Positions 29,681 through 38,289 of a DNA stretch of 64,000 nucleotides are shown piece by piece. The stretch comes from DALYLB01 sp964468345. Lineage in GTDB: Bacteria; Acidobacteriota; Blastocatellia; RBC074. Every line of letters starts with the position of its first letter. The first letter of the stretch is position 1. The DNA lies in the NCBI GenBank assembly GCA_964468345.1, contig CAYXVZ010000002.1:62001-126000 (forward strand). Reading direction: 5' to 3'. A program made the position numbers and the translations under genes. The notes beneath the pieces are model-generated. The model made no database searches and had not been told where the DNA came from. It saw only the letters and a list, made by a program, of their open reading frames with translations.

Positions 29681-29836
29681 GCGTGTTACCTCTTTTCGGC
29701 AGCCTTCAAGTCGAGAAATGATTCAGGCATCATTTTCAGGGCGGCTGGCTATAGAATCGTGGAGAAGGAGCGTTCTCAGGCTTTGAACGAAACCGGGGGC
29801 AATCATTGCGGCTGAAGTTCGCTTTTAAGCTGACTG

Positions 29837-29869
29837 AAGAGTTGTCCCCGAATATCGAGGACAACTCTT
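29837..29869. terminator. Hairpin after Hfq-like gene
   Basis: A perfect 11-bp stem, AAGAGTTGTCC (29837-29847) and GGACAACTCTT (29859-29869), with an 11-nt loop, lies 17 bp downstream of the minus-strand stop at 29886. A T-tract is poor on the minus side, so termination strength is uncertain. Confidence 0.55.
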
Positions 29870-29885
29870 TATCGAAGAGGCTGGC

Positions 29886-30260
29886 TTATTCTTCGTCTTC
29901 TTCCAGGATATATCGGATATTTTCTTTTCGAAGAAAAACCTTTGGACTGCCGTCCACTGGGCCAAGGCTGAAAACATCCTTATCGTAATACCGGACATAT
30001 CCGCGTATCGGCTCTCCAACGTTCAGCACGACCGTGACCAGCGCCTCCGCGTCCATCAGTTCTTTCATGTAAAACGCTTCCATGCCCGTACTCTCGATGC
30101 TGGGAGCAGGCGCCTTCTTCATCGGTTTTTTCTTCTTCTTTGTCGCAGGACGCTTTTTCTTGAATCCGCCGGCGCTCTTTTTCTTTCCGGACATCAATGG
30201 TCTTTTCTTGCCACCACCGGGGGGCCGGCGGCCACCGCCACCACCTCTAAATATCGGCAT
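29886..30260 (-). CDS. Hfq/Sm-like RNA-binding protein with Lys/Gly-rich N-terminal tail
   Basis: A 124-residue protein. Residues ~60-120 align without gaps to the Hfq Sm1 region: EAFYMKELMDAEALVTVVLN, V, G82, then IRGYVRYYDKDVFSLG keeps the G...I.G.V..YD..V..L pattern. The Sm2 segment VFLRKENIRYI has RK where E. coli Hfq has YKH, with a 2-3 residue insertion before it. Residues 1-55 are a basic, glycine-rich, disordered tail (GGGGGRRPPGGGKKRP, KKKKKPMKK). It probably binds RNA in the cytoplasm. Placed 37 bp after the TPR lipoprotein, it is probably part of the gyrA transcript. Standard Hfq lacks this N-terminal tail. Confidence 0.75.
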   Translation of the reverse strand: MPIFRGGGGGRRPPGGGKKRPLMSGKKKSAGGFKKKRPATKKKKKPMKKAPAPSIESTGMEAFYMKELMDAEALVTVVLNVGEPIRGYVRYYDKDVFSLGPVDGSPKVFLRKENIRYILEEDEE

Positions 30261-30297
30261 CTTTGCTCCTCAATTGATTTTTGTTATTGAAGGATAT

Positions 30298-31197
30298 CTA
30301 TTTCTTTTGCGGCCAACCCAGCGAAGAGGAACTCGAGAGGCTCCGCTGCCGCTGGTTTTCGCGGATCGCCGCGATCCGTTGCGAAATATAGGACGGCGAC
30401 TTGGAATCCTGTCCCGCCCCTTCGAGAACCTTGACTGCCTGGTCATATTGAAACGTGCGTTCGTAACAATCCGCAAGGCGATATTGCGCCTGTCGCTTGA
30501 TCGTCGCATCCTGCGTATTGGCGGCAACGGTTTGATAGGCGGGAATCGCTTCCTCAAAATCATCGCGCAGCATGCGAATTCCGCCGATCTGCAACCAGGC
30601 CCGCTCCGTCAGGTCATCATAGGGAGCATTGGTGGTCACCTTGGCATACTCCGCGACGGCCTGACCAAAATCGTTCATCTTGTAGTATAGCTCCGCGATA
30701 TGAACCCGTATACGCCGCTTCTCCGTTTCATCGGAATTAAAGGGCAGCAGGTTTTCGTATTCGCTGATCGCCTCCCGGGGCTTGTCCGTTTGCCCGTAAC
30801 ATTCCGCCAGATAAAGGCGGGCGTTATAGACATCGGGCGAATTGGGAAAATCCTCGATCAGGTGAATATAGTGCGGAATCGCCTTGTCCCACATTTTCAG
30901 ATCGCGACGAAAAATCGTCGCCGCCTGATAGCGCGCGAAAGCGGCCTTCTCGTGCTTGGGGCTATCCTTGAGAAACTGCTCATAAGATTCCGCCGCTTTC
31001 AAGTAATCCCCGTTGTCCCAGGCAGTCTGTGCGCTATCGATCTGGGCGCGGTGAGAACATGCCAATAGAAACAAGCCTGTCGCAAACACCAGGGACAAAG
31101 AGAGACGGGACCAGCGGGATCGCCCCCTGCTGATCCCCGTGTTTGAATTTCGGCGGGAGCAACCCTTACGATGCCATTCCGTCGAGGTCATGCTCAT
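30298..31197 (-). CDS. TPR-repeat lipoprotein, BamD/YbgF-like
   Basis: A 299-residue protein. A long basic N-region precedes a hydrophobic helix and the lipobox LLAC, giving C47 as the lipidated residue. At least five TPR-like units follow (AQTAWDNGDYLKAAESYEQF, AARLYLAECYGQTDKPREAI-like, LYYKMNDFGQAVAEYAKV, QYRLADCYERTFQYDQAVKV). This layout fits BamD/ComL or cell-division coordinator-type lipoproteins at the outer membrane. The ATG at 31197 overlaps the gyrA stop by 4 bp. The 30-residue pre-helix region is unusually long, so a later non-ATG start is possible. Confidence 0.8.
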   Translation of the reverse strand: MSMTSTEWHRKGCSRRNSNTGISRGRSRWSRLSLSLVFATGLFLLACSHRAQIDSAQTAWDNGDYLKAAESYEQFLKDSPKHEKAAFARYQAATIFRRDLKMWDKAIPHYIHLIEDFPNSPDVYNARLYLAECYGQTDKPREAISEYENLLPFNSDETEKRRIRVHIAELYYKMNDFGQAVAEYAKVTTNAPYDDLTERAWLQIGGIRMLRDDFEEAIPAYQTVAANTQDATIKRQAQYRLADCYERTFQYDQAVKVLEGAGQDSKSPSYISQRIAAIRENQRQRSLSSSSSLGWPQKK

Positions 31198-33677
31198 TTC
31201 TCCGCTTCGATTTCAGCGCCTTCCGCGATCTCGCCTTTTTGCTGTTCGACCAGGGAAGCGCTCGCGACAGTTCCGCCATCCGAAGTATCGATCAGCTTCA
31301 CCCCCTGGGCGCTGCGGCCCGTGGCGCGGATCTGTTCGGCTTCGAGGCGAATCAGCTTGCCTTGCGAGGTAATGATCAATAATTCGCTTTCCTTGTTGAC
31401 CGGCATCACGGCCACGACCTTGCCGTTCTTGTCGGTCGTCTTGATATTGATCACGCCCTTGCCGCCGCGCGATTGTATCCGGTATTCGCTCAGCGTGGTC
31501 TGCTTGCCAAACCCATTACTGGTCACCGACAACATCTGCTCATCGCCGTCGACCGCCACGACGCTGACGACATAATCCTCATCGCGAAGCGTGATGCCAC
31601 GGACGCCGCGAGCCTGGCGGCCCATATCGCGGACATCGTCTTCTTCGAAACAGATCGCCATTCCGTCGTACGTGGCAATGAAGATCTTTTTCTTGCCGTT
31701 CGTCAATTCGACCGTCATCAATTCATCGCCGTCATCGACGCCCATGGCGATGATGCCATTGGCCCGGATATTGGCGAATTCAGACAACTCGGTTTTCTTG
31801 ATGATCCCTTTTCGTGTCACCATCACGGCATATCTGCCCTGGGAGAATTCGCGCACCGGAATGACGCCCGCGATTTTCTGATCGCCGGGAAGGTTGATCA
31901 GATTGACCATGGCCTTGCCCTTGCCGGCGGCGGTCGCATCGGGAATTTCGTGGACCTTGAGCTTATAGACCTGGCCCTGCGTCGTGAAGACCATCAGATA
32001 ACTATGGGTCGAAGCGATGAACAGATGCGACACGACGTCTTCCGATCGCGTGCTCATCCCTTTTCGCCCCGTGCCGCCGCGACGCTGCGCGCGATAGGTG
32101 GTCAGCGGCGTCCGTTTGACATAGCCGGAGTGCGTAAGCGTGATCACGACATCTTCATCCGCAATCAGGTCTTCGAGCGTCAGTTCGACGCCGCTATCGA
32201 CAATCTGCGTGCGCCGCTCGTCCGCATAGTCTTTCTGAACGGCCCGCAATTCCTTGACGATTACATTGCGCAGCACGCGCTCGTTGGCAAGAATCTCTTC
32301 GAGTTCGGCGATGAGCTTGATGACCTCTTCGTACTCATCGATGATCTTTTGCCGTTCGAGAGCGGCCAGGCGGCGAAGCTGCATATCGAGGATTGCCTGG
32401 GCCTGAATTTCTGAAAACTTGAATTTGTTGATCAGTCCCTGCTTGGCGTCATCCGTCGATTTGGAAGCCCGAATCAGCTTGATGATCTCATCGATGATAT
32501 CGATGGCTTTCTTGAGGCCTTCCAAAATGTGGGCGCGCAGGCGAGCTTTCTTGAGCTCGTAAATCGTCCGATTGCGAACGACTTCACGGCGGAAGGCGAT
32601 GAACTCGGCCAGCGTATCGATCAGCGTCAAAATGCGCGGCTGCCCGTTGACGATCGAAAGATTGATCATTCCGAACGAAGTCTGCATCTGCGTCATCTTA
32701 TACAGCTTGTTCAAAATGATCTGCGGCACGGCGTCGCGCTTGAGTTCAATGACAACGCGGACTTTTTTCTGCGCCGAAGACTCGCGATCCGTTTCATCGC
32801 GGATTTCCGAAATGCCTTCGACTTTTTTCTCATTGACCAGATCGGCGATCTGTTCGATCAGCTTGGCCTTGTTGACCTGATAGGGAATTTCCGTAATGAC
32901 GATGGCATCGCGTTCCTGGCTGCCGCGGCCGATCTTATCGATAGCGGCCCGCGCGCGAACCTGCATCACACCGCGCCCTGTCTCATAGGCCTGCTTGATG
33001 CCTTCGCGGCCATAGATGAAGCCGCCAGTGGGGAAATCCGGGCCTTTGATGATGCCCATCATATCGGCCAGCGTCGCATTCGGATGCTGCACCAGATGAA
33101 TGGTCGCATCGATCAGTTCATTCAGATTGTGCGGCGGGATTTTGGTCGCCATGCCGACGGCAATACCTTCCGCGCCGTTCAACAGAAGATTCGGAATGCG
33201 CGTCGGCAGAACACTGGGTTCCTGACGCGAATCATCATAATTCGGGACGAACTGGACTGTTTCCTTCTCGATGTCCTCGAGCATTTCGGTGGCGATGCGC
33301 GTCAGGCGGGCTTCGGTGTACCGATATGCGGCGGCGTTGTCGCCATCGAGCGACCCCCAGTTTCCCTGCCCGTCGATCATCGGGTAGCGCAGCGAAAAGT
33401 CCTGCGCCATTCGCACCATTGCATCGTATACGGCGGAGTCTCCGTGCGGGTGATAACCGCCCAGCACGTCACCGACCACGTTTGCGGATTTCTTGAACGG
33501 CTTTCCGGGAACCAGTCCCTTTTCGTTCATTGAATAGAGAATGCGCCGGTGCACGGGCTTCAAACCGTCGCGCACATCCGGAAGCGCACGCCCGATAATC
33601 ACGGACATGGCGTAGTCCAGATAACTGCGCCGCATTTCGTCTTCGATGTTTACTGCCGCTTTCTGCTGATTATCCAT
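31194..33677 (-). CDS. gyrA: DNA gyrase subunit A
   Basis: Breakage-reunion subunit of the type II topoisomerase that introduces negative supercoils. At 827 residues it is typical length. The catalytic tyrosine is Y120 in AAYRYTEARL. The quinolone-determining region reads HPHGDSAVYDAMVRMAQDFS with S81 and D85 (E. coli S83/D87 equivalents), i.e. the usual susceptible residues. The C-terminal beta-pinwheel carries a GyrA-box (QRRGGTGRKG), which supports gyrase over topoisomerase IV. A strong ribosome site (GAGGAG) precedes the ATG. It heads a chain with the TPR lipoprotein and the Hfq-like gene; gyrB is not in the window. Confidence 0.97.
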   Translation of the reverse strand: MDNQQKAAVNIEDEMRRSYLDYAMSVIIGRALPDVRDGLKPVHRRILYSMNEKGLVPGKPFKKSANVVGDVLGGYHPHGDSAVYDAMVRMAQDFSLRYPMIDGQGNWGSLDGDNAAAYRYTEARLTRIATEMLEDIEKETVQFVPNYDDSRQEPSVLPTRIPNLLLNGAEGIAVGMATKIPPHNLNELIDATIHLVQHPNATLADMMGIIKGPDFPTGGFIYGREGIKQAYETGRGVMQVRARAAIDKIGRGSQERDAIVITEIPYQVNKAKLIEQIADLVNEKKVEGISEIRDETDRESSAQKKVRVVIELKRDAVPQIILNKLYKMTQMQTSFGMINLSIVNGQPRILTLIDTLAEFIAFRREVVRNRTIYELKKARLRAHILEGLKKAIDIIDEIIKLIRASKSTDDAKQGLINKFKFSEIQAQAILDMQLRRLAALERQKIIDEYEEVIKLIAELEEILANERVLRNVIVKELRAVQKDYADERRTQIVDSGVELTLEDLIADEDVVITLTHSGYVKRTPLTTYRAQRRGGTGRKGMSTRSEDVVSHLFIASTHSYLMVFTTQGQVYKLKVHEIPDATAAGKGKAMVNLINLPGDQKIAGVIPVREFSQGRYAVMVTRKGIIKKTELSEFANIRANGIIAMGVDDGDELMTVELTNGKKKIFIATYDGMAICFEEDDVRDMGRQARGVRGITLRDEDYVVSVVAVDGDEQMLSVTSNGFGKQTTLSEYRIQSRGGKGVINIKTTDKNGKVVAVMPVNKESELLIITSQGKLIRLEAEQIRATGRSAQGVKLIDTSDGGTVASASLVEQQKGEIAEGAEIEAEK

Positions 33678-33961
33678 TGAACTCCTCTGAATTCATTTTT
33701 GAAGAATTAGTCGACCCGCACTCGGCGATTAACGTTTCCCGGCCTCCCAGACACTAACGCTGGAAGAGGCGCAGCCCCGTCTCTCAAAAAAGAGGCTCGA
33801 AGAGGCATTTCGGAGAGATGACAGGTCCAAGGACTGAACGCCGTTAGACTCGCATGCAGCCCGGTCAGGATTGAGGGAGGGGGTTGGCGCTTAGGTCCAA
33901 GCCCGCGATCAACTTGTTGCCTGGGTCGACGAACGCTGCCTGTTTCATTGATCAAAAATTG

Positions 33962-33990
33962 ATTTTAGCCTTTAAACGCCGGATGTTCAA
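33962..33990 (-). promoter_or_regulatory. Candidate promoter of gyrA operon with long leader
   Basis: On the minus strand TTGAAC (33985-33990) and TAAAAT (33962-33967) have ideal 17-bp spacing. Transcription would start near 33955, giving a leader of about 280 nt before the gyrA ATG. The leader contains three GCCTCTT repeats and a CTCTTTTTTGAGAG element (about 33770-33810). No convincing leader peptide is seen. Confidence 0.55.
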
Positions 33991-34021
33991 GGAGTCTAAA
34001 CAACAGAATTTCAAGCAAAAA

Positions 34022-34087
34022 CGGGAGAAACCCGCTGGCCTTCGACTGGGCGGTTCAGGCGCTGTCGATGGCCGGCTGTTTCTCCCG
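34022..34087 (-). terminator. Probable terminator of NxxG-repeat protein gene
   Basis: CGGGAGAAAC (34022-34031) pairs with GTTTCTCCCG (34078-34087), with further GGCC pairing inside. On the minus strand the stem is followed by GTTTTTGCTTG. It lies about 30-95 bp past the minus-strand stop at 34117. Confidence 0.55.
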
Positions 34088-34116
34088 CGGGATGCTGCCC
34101 TTGCTTCAGGAATGCC

Positions 34117-35526
34117 TTATTTCGGCATTTTATCTCCGCGCCGAACCAGGGTTCGCAGAACGCCTTTTTCGTCGCGATGAAAAATCGCGACGTTTCCATC
34201 TTTCATTTGCCCATAAAAGACGACCTCGCCGCGGTCATTGATCGAGGGCTGGGTAAAATTATTGAAGACTTCATCCTTGGCCCCGCCTGGAATGGGCTGA
34301 TCGAGAAGGGCGATCGGTTCGATTCCTTTTGCGGTCTTGATGAAAATGCCGCGATTGCGCCCACCATACAGGCCCAGAAACGCGATGTCGCCACGGGAAT
34401 TGACAGCCGGCGAGAGAAAGTCGGAAAAAGCGTAAGTGGTATCCCCAATGCGATCTCCGCTCTTCGCAATCGTTTTGATCGGGCCTTCGCCCTTCATAAA
34501 CAGGCCGCGCTGCGCATCAGCGTTGTCGGTGAATCCAACGAAAACGACTTCGCCTTTATTGTTGAGCGTCGGCGTCCGGTTGCCGAAACCGATAAAGGTG
34601 GAATTTGGCACGGGCGCGGGCCGCCCCATCATTGCGATCAACTCCACGCCCGTCGGACGAGAAATGAAGATGCCCGCCTTGTCCCCGATGCGCCCCAGAA
34701 AGGCGACTTCATTTCGTTCATTGATTTGCGTTGGATAATAGTGCTCGGAGAAACTTCCCTCGACGCCATTCCCGACGCGCTGGCCGCTGCGAACCACAAT
34801 TCGCATCTTGTTCTGTTCGACCAGAAACAGGCCGCGTCCGTCCGGATCGCCATAGGTGCCAATGAAGGCCGTCACGCCTTTGCTGTTCGTGGAGGGATTT
34901 GCGAACCCCGTGAAATGCGACGGCATATTCGGCACTTCCTCGCCGAGTTTCGCAAGGCTGGTAAGACCGTCGGCCGTTCTGAAATAAAGGCTCTTGTTCA
35001 ATGCGGGCGGCGCGGCCTCCGCGCTCAATGGATTGAGCGGGTCAACCTGCGCAGGCGGAGTGTGCTTGGGCGGGTCCGTGAGTTCGAATTCGCCGACAAA
35101 GGTCAAATCTCCGTTATCGTTGAAGGTCGGCGTGGATCCGAAGGAGTTCATCGTATTGGCGAGGTTTCCGGCCTTTTCTCCACGGCGAACGATCTTCCAG
35201 CTTCCATCTGCCTTCCGAATAAAAATGGATTGGTCCCCGCCGTTTTTCGATGCAGAAGACGGGTACAGCCCGATAAATGCAACCTCCCCTTTGTTATTGA
35301 TCGAGGGAAATCGGAAATTGGCAAATTGATCCTCTCCGAGGGGCTTATTCTCGGACTTCTTCTCAGTCTTCGCCTTTTCCGTGATCGCGACCGGTTCGTC
35401 CTCCGCCACCGGCTTGCCGGCCGGCTTTTGCGAGGGCTGTTGCCCGCTGACAATGACGAAACCGCCCACAACCAGCGCGCAGATGAATGCGATGGCCGAC
35501 AGGAATTGCTTTTGATAACTATGCAT
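34117..35526 (-). CDS. Secreted NxxGxVxFxG-repeat (propeller-like) protein
   Basis: An exported protein of 469 residues. Signal peptide: FLSAIAFICALVVGGFVIVSG, followed by a Lys/Glu/Pro-rich linker (KPAGKPVAEDEPVAITEKA). At least seven tandem repeats of about 50 residues carry N.(K/R)G(E/D)(V/I).F.G, for example NNKGEVAFIGLYP, NDNGDLTFVGEF, NSKGVTAFIGTYG, NNKGEVVFVGF, NSRGDIAFLGLYG and NDRGEVVFYGQM, consistent with a seven-bladed propeller. No enzymatic motif is visible. This repeat type is common in secreted proteins of this kind of bacterium; function unknown. A long opposite-strand open frame here is a shadow. Confidence 0.85.
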   Translation of the reverse strand: MHSYQKQFLSAIAFICALVVGGFVIVSGQQPSQKPAGKPVAEDEPVAITEKAKTEKKSENKPLGEDQFANFRFPSINNKGEVAFIGLYPSSASKNGGDQSIFIRKADGSWKIVRRGEKAGNLANTMNSFGSTPTFNDNGDLTFVGEFELTDPPKHTPPAQVDPLNPLSAEAAPPALNKSLYFRTADGLTSLAKLGEEVPNMPSHFTGFANPSTNSKGVTAFIGTYGDPDGRGLFLVEQNKMRIVVRSGQRVGNGVEGSFSEHYYPTQINERNEVAFLGRIGDKAGIFISRPTGVELIAMMGRPAPVPNSTFIGFGNRTPTLNNKGEVVFVGFTDNADAQRGLFMKGEGPIKTIAKSGDRIGDTTYAFSDFLSPAVNSRGDIAFLGLYGGRNRGIFIKTAKGIEPIALLDQPIPGGAKDEVFNNFTQPSINDRGEVVFYGQMKDGNVAIFHRDEKGVLRTLVRRGDKMPK

Positions 35527-35706
35527 ATTTCTTATTTTGCCTCCGAAGCACGGAAAGTGCAGGGATTGTGTGAGAATTCAGGGGCGATGCGGCAACAGGA
35601 TGTTCCGCTTCGGGAATAGAAATTTGGTTATATCATATTTAATGCTTTGTTGTAAGGCATCGGCTGGGGAAAGCTTAAAAAGCCTAACCGCGAGAATGAA
35701 AATAAC

Positions 35707-35744
35707 GAAATAGACGAAAGCCCAACTGGCCTTTCGCCTGTTTC
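35707..35744 (-). terminator. Terminator after TlpA-like gene
   Basis: A 14-bp stem (35707-35720 with 35731-35744, including two G-U pairs) and a 10-nt loop. On the minus strand it is followed by GTTATTTTC. It lies 35-72 bp downstream of the thioredoxin-like gene's stop. Confidence 0.65.
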
Positions 35745-35778
35745 ATACATCACGATCTTGCAGTTAGTAGGGAATCTT

Positions 35779-36387
35779 TCAGGAATTTTTCAATGCATAG
35801 CCGATTGCGCCTTCCGCCCAGGTCCGAAAGTCCCTGCGAAATCCCTTGACGCTATCGATCATCTTGCCATTGCGATCAAAAATGAAGGTCTGGGGAATCG
35901 GCGCTCGCGGGTCAGAACCATTGGCGCGGTTGAACAGTTCAAATACCTGCATGGGAGAAAAGCCGATCGGATAGTTGATGGAGTATTGCTGGACGAATGC
36001 CTGCACCAGAGATTGCTTGTCGGTTTCTTCCACGGTGAGTCCGATGATCTCGACGTCTTTGCCCTCAAATTGCTTTTTGAGCGCCGTCAAATCCGGAATC
36101 TCCTTGCGGCACGGTCCGCACCAGGTCGCCCAGAAGTTGAGCAGAACGACTTTTCGATTGCCAACGAGCTGCCCAAGATTCGTGCTGTTTCCCGTCAGCA
36201 TCGGAATGCTGAATCCATTGGCACTGCTATCAAGCGGGCCGGGCGGGCGGGAAGGCGGCTGATAGCTGCGCGCGGCCTCTGAGAGAGACTCGTCCACAAC
36301 GCTTCCGGAATTGCACCCGGAGAAAGCGACCAGCATGCCGATGAGGCATAATGAGACGAGATTACGAACCGTCAATAGAATCTTCAT
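35779..36387 (-). CDS. TlpA/ResA-like thiol-disulfide reductase lipoprotein
   Basis: A periplasmic thioredoxin-fold protein of 202 residues. ATG at 36387 (MKILLTVRNLVSL) is preferred over 36417 because it gives a normal lipoprotein signal with lipobox AFSGC. The thioredoxin domain has the active site WCGPC in NFWATWCGPCRKEIPDL, a cis-Pro in PIPQTFIFD and the TlpA-type GLTVEE insertion. It is expected to reduce or rearrange disulfides, for example in cytochrome maturation. Monocistronic with its own terminator, and divergent from the VOC gene. Confidence 0.93.
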   Translation of the reverse strand: MKILLTVRNLVSLCLIGMLVAFSGCNSGSVVDESLSEAARSYQPPSRPPGPLDSSANGFSIPMLTGNSTNLGQLVGNRKVVLLNFWATWCGPCRKEIPDLTALKKQFEGKDVEIIGLTVEETDKQSLVQAFVQQYSINYPIGFSPMQVFELFNRANGSDPRAPIPQTFIFDRNGKMIDSVKGFRRDFRTWAEGAIGYALKNS

Positions 36388-36541
36388 CTGATTTGATTCC
36401 CTGCCAATAGAATTCAACTACTGAATGACACGGTAAGTTTTTTATCTTATCCTGACTGTAAACCGATTGACAACCAGTCATTTCGAATGGGAAACGAAAA
36501 GCGCTGAAGCAATTGAAACGGAATTTGTATACGGGAATGGA

Positions 36542-37414
36542 ATGTTGAACTCGATTCTTTCGGCAACAATATGCGTCCAGGATCTGCATATATTCGAATC
36601 CGCCTATCGGGACTATCTTCACTATGAAACGATCCATCGCGGCCGGATATCCGGTGAGCTCGCCTCAATTTGGGGCAGCCCCAACACGGCGGGAACCGCC
36701 TATCTGCTGATGCGCCCTGAAAGCGGCGCTCCGGTATACATTCGAGCAGTTCAGGCCCGCGGGGAGCCCTTCGATGCGCCGAAACGCCCGCTCGGATGGG
36801 GCGCGATTGAAATTCTGGTGCAATCCCCGGATCAGCTGGAAAAGAAACTGGCGGAATCACCGTTTCAGGTGATCGGCAGCCCGCGAAGCCTTTCAAGTCA
36901 TGAGTCTATTCGATCAATGCAGGCGATTGGGCCCGGCCGCGAATTGATCTATTTCACACAAATCCCTGCCGATTGCGAAGACTTCAATCTTCTCCCCGCC
37001 ACGACCGAGGTCGATCGGATTTTCGTGGTTTCGGTTGGCGTACGAGATTTGGAAGCCGCGAGGAAACAATATCGGAAATTGCTCGGAATGGACGCGACTC
37101 CTCCCGTCCGTATGCGCATTTCATCGTTATCAAAAGCGTATGGACTCGCACCGGAAACCTTGCATGAGGTGTCTGTCTTTGTTCTCCCTGAAGCGTGTCT
37201 GATTGAACTGAACCAATATCCTCCGCAAGCAACATCCTGGAATCTTTCTCCAGGAACGATCCCTCCGGGCCTTGCGGCTGTGACCTTCACGACGGAAACG
37301 CTTGGCAATTTTTCTTCGCGAGCCATTAGGCTTTCAGAAAAACCGTACGAAGGCCGCCGCATCGCGGTATTCCGCGGCCCGGAGGGTGAAATAATCGAAC
37401 TGGTCGAATCATAG
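36542..37414 (+). CDS. Glyoxalase/VOC-fold protein, two domains
   Basis: A 290-residue protein with two vicinal-oxygen-chelate half-domains: residues 1-~125 (SATICVQDLHIFESAYRDYL) and ~150-288 (FVVSVGVRDLEAARKQYRKL, ending FRGPEGEIIELVES). The second domain keeps the terminal Glu-containing strand typical of VOC metal sites; the first looks degenerate. The ATG at 36542 is chosen because the upstream extension begins with a TTG and is not family-like; a GGGA lies upstream. Substrate unknown. It could be a dioxygenase or lyase relative, or a non-catalytic binding protein. Confidence 0.75.
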   Translation: MLNSILSATICVQDLHIFESAYRDYLHYETIHRGRISGELASIWGSPNTAGTAYLLMRPESGAPVYIRAVQARGEPFDAPKRPLGWGAIEILVQSPDQLEKKLAESPFQVIGSPRSLSSHESIRSMQAIGPGRELIYFTQIPADCEDFNLLPATTEVDRIFVVSVGVRDLEAARKQYRKLLGMDATPPVRMRISSLSKAYGLAPETLHEVSVFVLPEACLIELNQYPPQATSWNLSPGTIPPGLAAVTFTTETLGNFSSRAIRLSEKPYEGRRIAVFRGPEGEIIELVES

Positions 37415-37480
37415 GGAGAACTCTGATTCGGCCCCGGCGATGTAATACTTCATGCCGGATATACAACGCCGTGGGTTCAG

Positions 37481-37924
37481 TTATCTGGCGCGAAGTGAAA
37501 TCAGATCCGGTTTACTGGCCTTCTTCGATTCGGCTCGTGCAATTTCACGCTCGAATTTGGAGGCCGTGAAATGATAGGCGATCCAGTTTTGCCCATCGAA
37601 AATCTCATTCATAAAGTGCCGATCGCCATACCGGTTAAATTTCAAATTCAGTGCTTCCTCGCCTCGTTTGACCCCCGCCTGAGTCAATATCTTTGCGGCC
37701 TTTCCGGAATCCAGGTGGCGAAAGATCATCAAGCCCTGAATGTTCATCTTCTCGATCAGATATTCTCCGGCGGGCATTTCAACTTCACCGAGATGAAAGC
37801 TGAACGGAATTTCCATGCGAAGCTTGAAGCCGCTGTTGGTTGTACTGCCCAATCCTGTAACAGCCATTCCGAGTACCAGACACATACCGACGAGAACCAT
37901 TCTTATTTTCATTACCTTTTTCAT
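37481..37924 (-). CDS. Small secreted protein of acidobacterial type
   Basis: A 147-residue exported protein: signal peptide MKKVMKIRMVLVGMCLVLGM ending near GLGS, then a beta-rich domain with the pattern IPFSFHLGEVEMPAGEYLIE seen in many acidobacterial small secreted proteins. Function unknown. A strong ribosome site (AGGAGAAGGAG) lies 8 bp before the ATG. A 14-bp tandem repeat sits upstream at 37996-38023. The gene is single and convergent with the VOC gene. Confidence 0.75.
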   Translation of the reverse strand: MKKVMKIRMVLVGMCLVLGMAVTGLGSTTNSGFKLRMEIPFSFHLGEVEMPAGEYLIEKMNIQGLMIFRHLDSGKAAKILTQAGVKRGEEALNLKFNRYGDRHFMNEIFDGQNWIAYHFTASKFEREIARAESKKASKPDLISLRAR

Positions 37925-37995
37925 TACGTAACTCCTTCTCCTATTCGTCTTTTGTTATTCTCTTTTGTTTCCAAGATTGATTAACCCACTCTCTC

Positions 37996-38037
37996 CATCA
38001 CAATTTCCGCATCACAATTTCCGTACCACACTTTCAG
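37996..38037. repeat. Tandem 14-bp repeats upstream of small secreted protein gene
   Basis: CATCACAATTTCCG occurs twice head to tail (37996-38009, 38010-38023), followed by a degenerate third unit to 38037. It lies 72-113 bp before the minus-strand ATG at 37924, a position suited to regulator binding. Further along, TGTCGC/GCGACA (38120-38139) forms a short inverted repeat. Otherwise 37925-38289 shows nothing. Confidence 0.6.
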
Positions 38038-38289
38038 ATGCGTAACAGCGCCTTCTGAAAAGACTTGACGGAAAAAACCCGACCTTTCCTTGGGACATTT
38101 CGTGACAGCCGTGACGTTCTGTCGCGATAAATGGCGACACGAAAGAAGAGTCTGCGGGGCGTCCGATACTTCGTCCTCATTATTATCAGCTTGGAAGAAT
38201 CCCCCCGGCTGTCCCCTTGCGGCAGGAGATTTGCTTATCCTCCGGCTTCACGTTCAGTAACACAATTATAACGAACTGGGAGATTTGCC

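Noticed and set aside
33707..33955. Possible 82-aa leader peptide upstream of gyrA
   Set aside because: It needs a TTG start at the predicted transcription start, has no ribosome site, and is Arg/Pro-rich without recognisable features.
34177..35619. A 480-residue open frame on the plus strand opposite the NxxG-repeat gene
   Set aside because: The minus strand has a signal peptide and clear protein repeats. The antisense repeats simply mirror them.
36467..36472. TTGACA as a promoter -35 for the VOC gene
   Set aside because: The position 17 bp downstream reads GGAAAC, not a -10, and no alternative fits.
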